This document shows, in pieces, positions 5,873-7,540 of a stretch of DNA of 7,540 nucleotides. Position 1 is the stretch's first letter. Every line of letters starts with the position of its first letter. Made by a program: the position numbers and the translations under genes. Location: positions 1 through 7,540 of the forward strand of contig JAJQCX010000152.1 in NCBI GenBank assembly GCA_021202495.1, written 5' to 3'. Below the pieces are notes generated by a model. It was not told where the DNA came from and ran no database searches. It saw only the letters and a program-made list of their open reading frames with translations. The stretch is from Clostridia bacterium. Lineage in GTDB: Bacteria > Bacillota > Clostridia > UMGS1883.

Positions 5873-7540
5873 TTATTCCGCCTTTTTCATCATTTCGCAA
5901 GCTCTCGTGAATATTGCCGCCGCCTGCGCTCTTGTCGCCGTTCCCGCAGGTTCAAGCGCCGTTCCCGTGCCTTCAATCAAGCCGCATCCGCACGCCCACT
6001 GCATTGCGGCTATTGCGTATTCGCTTATCTCAAGCGCGTCGTCAAAGGAGAGAATGTTGGTGTCCTCTCCGACGGATACATCATAGCCCTTGTACTGCGC
6101 ATATCTGTACATTATCGCAGCCATCTGCTCGCGTGTGATTGCATCGTCGGGTCCGAAGTTTCCGTCGCCGTAGCCGTAAATAATCTCGTTTTCAGCCGAC
6201 CACGCAATGGCGTCGGTGTAATACATACCTTCCGCAACATCGTCAAATCCGTATGCCGCGTCCGCCTCGGGCTCGTCTTCAAGCCTGTAAAGCATCGTCA
6301 CAATCATGCCTCTCGTTATCGCCGTATCGGGTTCAAACGTCGTTGTGCTTGTGCCGTTCATTATGCCGTTTTCAAGCGCGTAATCGATGTATTCATGGTA
6401 CCAGAGATTCGTGTCAACGTCCGTAAACTTCTTGCTCGGGCAGTCGTGCTCATCGTCTGCGGCGCCTTTGCCGCTCTCTTCCGCCGTCCACTTTGCGTAG
6501 AGGGTGAAGTTTTCGGTCACCTTCGCGTCAAAGTCGTATTCGCTTGTCAGCTCGGCGCTTGTGTACCAGCCCGCAAATTCATATCCGCTCTTTGTCGGTT
6601 CTTCGGGCTCGCTCAAGGTATCGTTTTTATCAACCTTAACGGAGCCTATTGTGCTGCCGCCGTTGGTGTTAAAGGTCACCGTGTACTGTGTAATGGTTGT
6701 GCTTCCGCCGCCACCGCCGCCGCTCCCGGTACGCTTCCACTGTGCGCAGAGAGTAACGTCCGCGTTTACGGTTAATTCGTCGCCCGCGCTGTAGCTTATG
6801 CCGCTGCCGTCGGCTGCCGTGTTCCAGCCGTCGAACTTGTAGGACGAACGGGTAAAGGTGTTTTCCAAAACAGTTGCCGTCTCGCCGTAGCCGTATGGCG
6901 AATTTTCGTCTGTCATTTCACCCTTGCCGCCGTTTGCATCATACGCTACGCTGTAGCGGATAAGCTCTGCCTCCGCGGTTATTTTGACCTCGCCTGTAAC
7001 GCTTGCAATCGTTATCTTGCCGGTCTCCGCGTTATACGCTTCGGACGTAATGTCAACTCCGTCCATTGTAACGGTCACGCTTGCGATAGCGTAGCCCGCG
7101 TTAGGCGTGAGGGTCGCAGTGTAGCTGCCGTTTGCGATAACATATTCCGTCTCGTTGTCGCTCGTTATGTTCTCCCACGAATAGGTGAACGTGTGTGCGC
7201 CTTCGATAACGTCAGCCGTGCCGTTGGTGTTTTCATCATAGCCCCATACCGCGTAAAGAGTGGTATTCTCTGTTACGGTCATGCTCGTTATCACGTTCGG
7301 AATGTCATCGTTTGCGCCGTAAATATGTGCGTCCTGCGCCGTGCTCCAGCCGATGAATACAACCGCCGTGTCATTCACATCCGCGTGTGTCGGAACAGCT
7401 GCGCTTAACGTGTGGTGCGTGCCCGTCAAAATGAGTGTTTCATCGGCAGGTGCGCCCGTGCCGTCGTTTGCGTCGTAGGAAACGGTGTACGTCTTTTCAA
7501 ATACGTCGGCAATGCCGTTCTCGTTTTCGTCATAGCCCCA
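5873..7540 (-). CDS. SLH-anchored surface protein with Flg_new (InlB B-type) repeats, C-terminal part; start beyond the window
   Basis: The frame is open from the right edge (7540) to the TAA at 5873-5875, giving 555 visible residues. A TTG at 7429 is internal (DETLILTGTH) and not the start. Visible order, counting from the edge: a Ca-loop-like DENENGIADV at 4-13; Flg_new repeat 1 about 18-99; a second such loop DENTNGTADV at 102-111; a beta module about 116-193 (GYAIASVTVTMDGVDIT); Flg_new 2 about 196-268; a Gly-rich linker 272-280; Flg_new 3 about 286-351; SLH domains at about 372-424, 432-485 and 499-551. SLH motifs ITRGM, ITREQ and ATRAQ are present; SLH domains bind pyruvylated secondary cell-wall polymer. 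The third is the least typical, with a CGCG cysteine pair. Flg_new/InlB repeats often act as stalks in adhesins. No catalytic domain is visible; an enzymatic or adhesive N-terminus could lie outside. Confidence 0.9.
   Translation of the reverse strand, partial: WGYDENENGIADVFEKTYTVSYDANDGTGAPADETLILTGTHHTLSAAVPTHADVNDTAVVFIGWSTAQDAHIYGANDDIPNVITSMTVTENTTLYAVWGYDENTNGTADVIEGAHTFTYSWENITSDNETEYVIANGSYTATLTPNAGYAIASVTVTMDGVDITSEAYNAETGKITIASVTGEVKITAEAELIRYSVAYDANGGKGEMTDENSPYGYGETATVLENTFTRSSYKFDGWNTAADGSGISYSAGDELTVNADVTLCAQWKRTGSGGGGGGSTTITQYTVTFNTNGGSTIGSVKVDKNDTLSEPEEPTKSGYEFAGWYTSAELTSEYDFDAKVTENFTLYAKWTAEESGKGAADDEHDCPSKKFTDVDTNLWYHEYIDYALENGIMNGTSTTTFEPDTAITRGMIVTMLYRLEDEPEADAAYGFDDVAEGMYYTDAIAWSAENEIIYGYGDGNFGPDDAITREQMAAIMYRYAQYKGYDVSVGEDTNILSFDDALEISEYAIAAMQWACGCGLIEGTGTALEPAGTATRAQAAAIFTRACEMMKKAE
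7232..7540 (-). repeat. About 294-bp tandem module: Flg_new repeat followed by a Ca-loop-like DENxNGxxDV motif
   Basis: On the minus strand the sequence encoding WGYDENENGIADV begins at 7540 and its relative WGYDENTNGTADV begins at 7246, exactly 294 bases (98 codons) further on. The span between them holds one full Flg_new unit ending YAVWGYDEN. The residues fit the D-x-N-x-N-G-x-x-D spacing of EF-hand/dockerin-like calcium loops. The first copy is cut by the window edge, so at least one more unit probably lies outside. Confidence 0.6.

Noticed and set aside
5776..5910. 44-codon plus-strand frame beginning with the ATG at 5776
   Set aside because: It runs through the 18-bp terminator stem and into the antisense of the SLH gene; no ribosome binding site is seen.
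6504..6794. Plus-strand frame with a polyproline run (LPPPPPPLP)
   Set aside because: The prolines are the antisense of the poly-Gly linker of the SLH protein, so it is a shadow frame.

Overview
The window reads as accessory chromosomal DNA from an anaerobic, probably gut-associated member of the Clostridia (Bacillota). The signs are S-layer homology (SLH) domains with InlB/Flg_new-type repeats on one surface protein, Big_4 Ig-like modules, strong AGGAG Shine-Dalgarno sites, a TTG-started lipoprotein and mid-range GC. No rRNA, tRNA, CRISPR array, transposase or phage gene is visible. The organism call is inference; nothing here identifies a species.

Layout. (1) 2-103, plus strand: the last 33 codons of an unidentified gene that begins before the window. 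(2) 122-193: a short promoter region with an extended -10 box and a strong ribosome binding site. (3) 194-4966, plus strand: a 1590-residue secreted multimodular protein. Its order is signal peptide, LamG, Big_4, LamG, CBM96/DNRLRE-like, MucBP-like, Big_4, two further beta-rich modules, and a C-terminal GH105 unsaturated (rhamno)galacturonyl hydrolase. (4) 4967-5092: an 11-bp tandem repeat and a perfect 16-bp hairpin. (5) 5093-5590, plus strand: a small lipoprotein of unknown function. (6) 5591-5872: two back-to-back terminators around about 150 bp of unexplained DNA. (7) 5873-7540, minus strand: the C-terminal 555 residues of a large SLH-anchored surface protein whose start lies beyond the right edge.

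How it fits together. All three well-defined products are exported. The GH105 protein would remove terminal unsaturated uronic acids from oligosaccharides left by polysaccharide lyases, such as pectin or rhamnogalacturonan fragments. Its LamG and CBM-like modules probably hold it on glycans. It has no visible wall anchor, whereas the convergent neighbour has three SLH repeats and can bind secondary cell-wall polymer. A direct partnership between them is not shown by the sequence. No polysaccharide lyase, sugar transporter or regulator is present, so the wider utilisation locus, if any, lies outside.

I see no clearly new defence, mobile or RNA system. The points most worth checking are the extreme modularity and extracellular location of the GH105 enzyme, the LamG duplication, the hairpin just ahead of the lipoprotein Shine-Dalgarno, the repeat array with Ca-loop-like motifs running off the right edge, and the unexplained spacer at 5652-5800.
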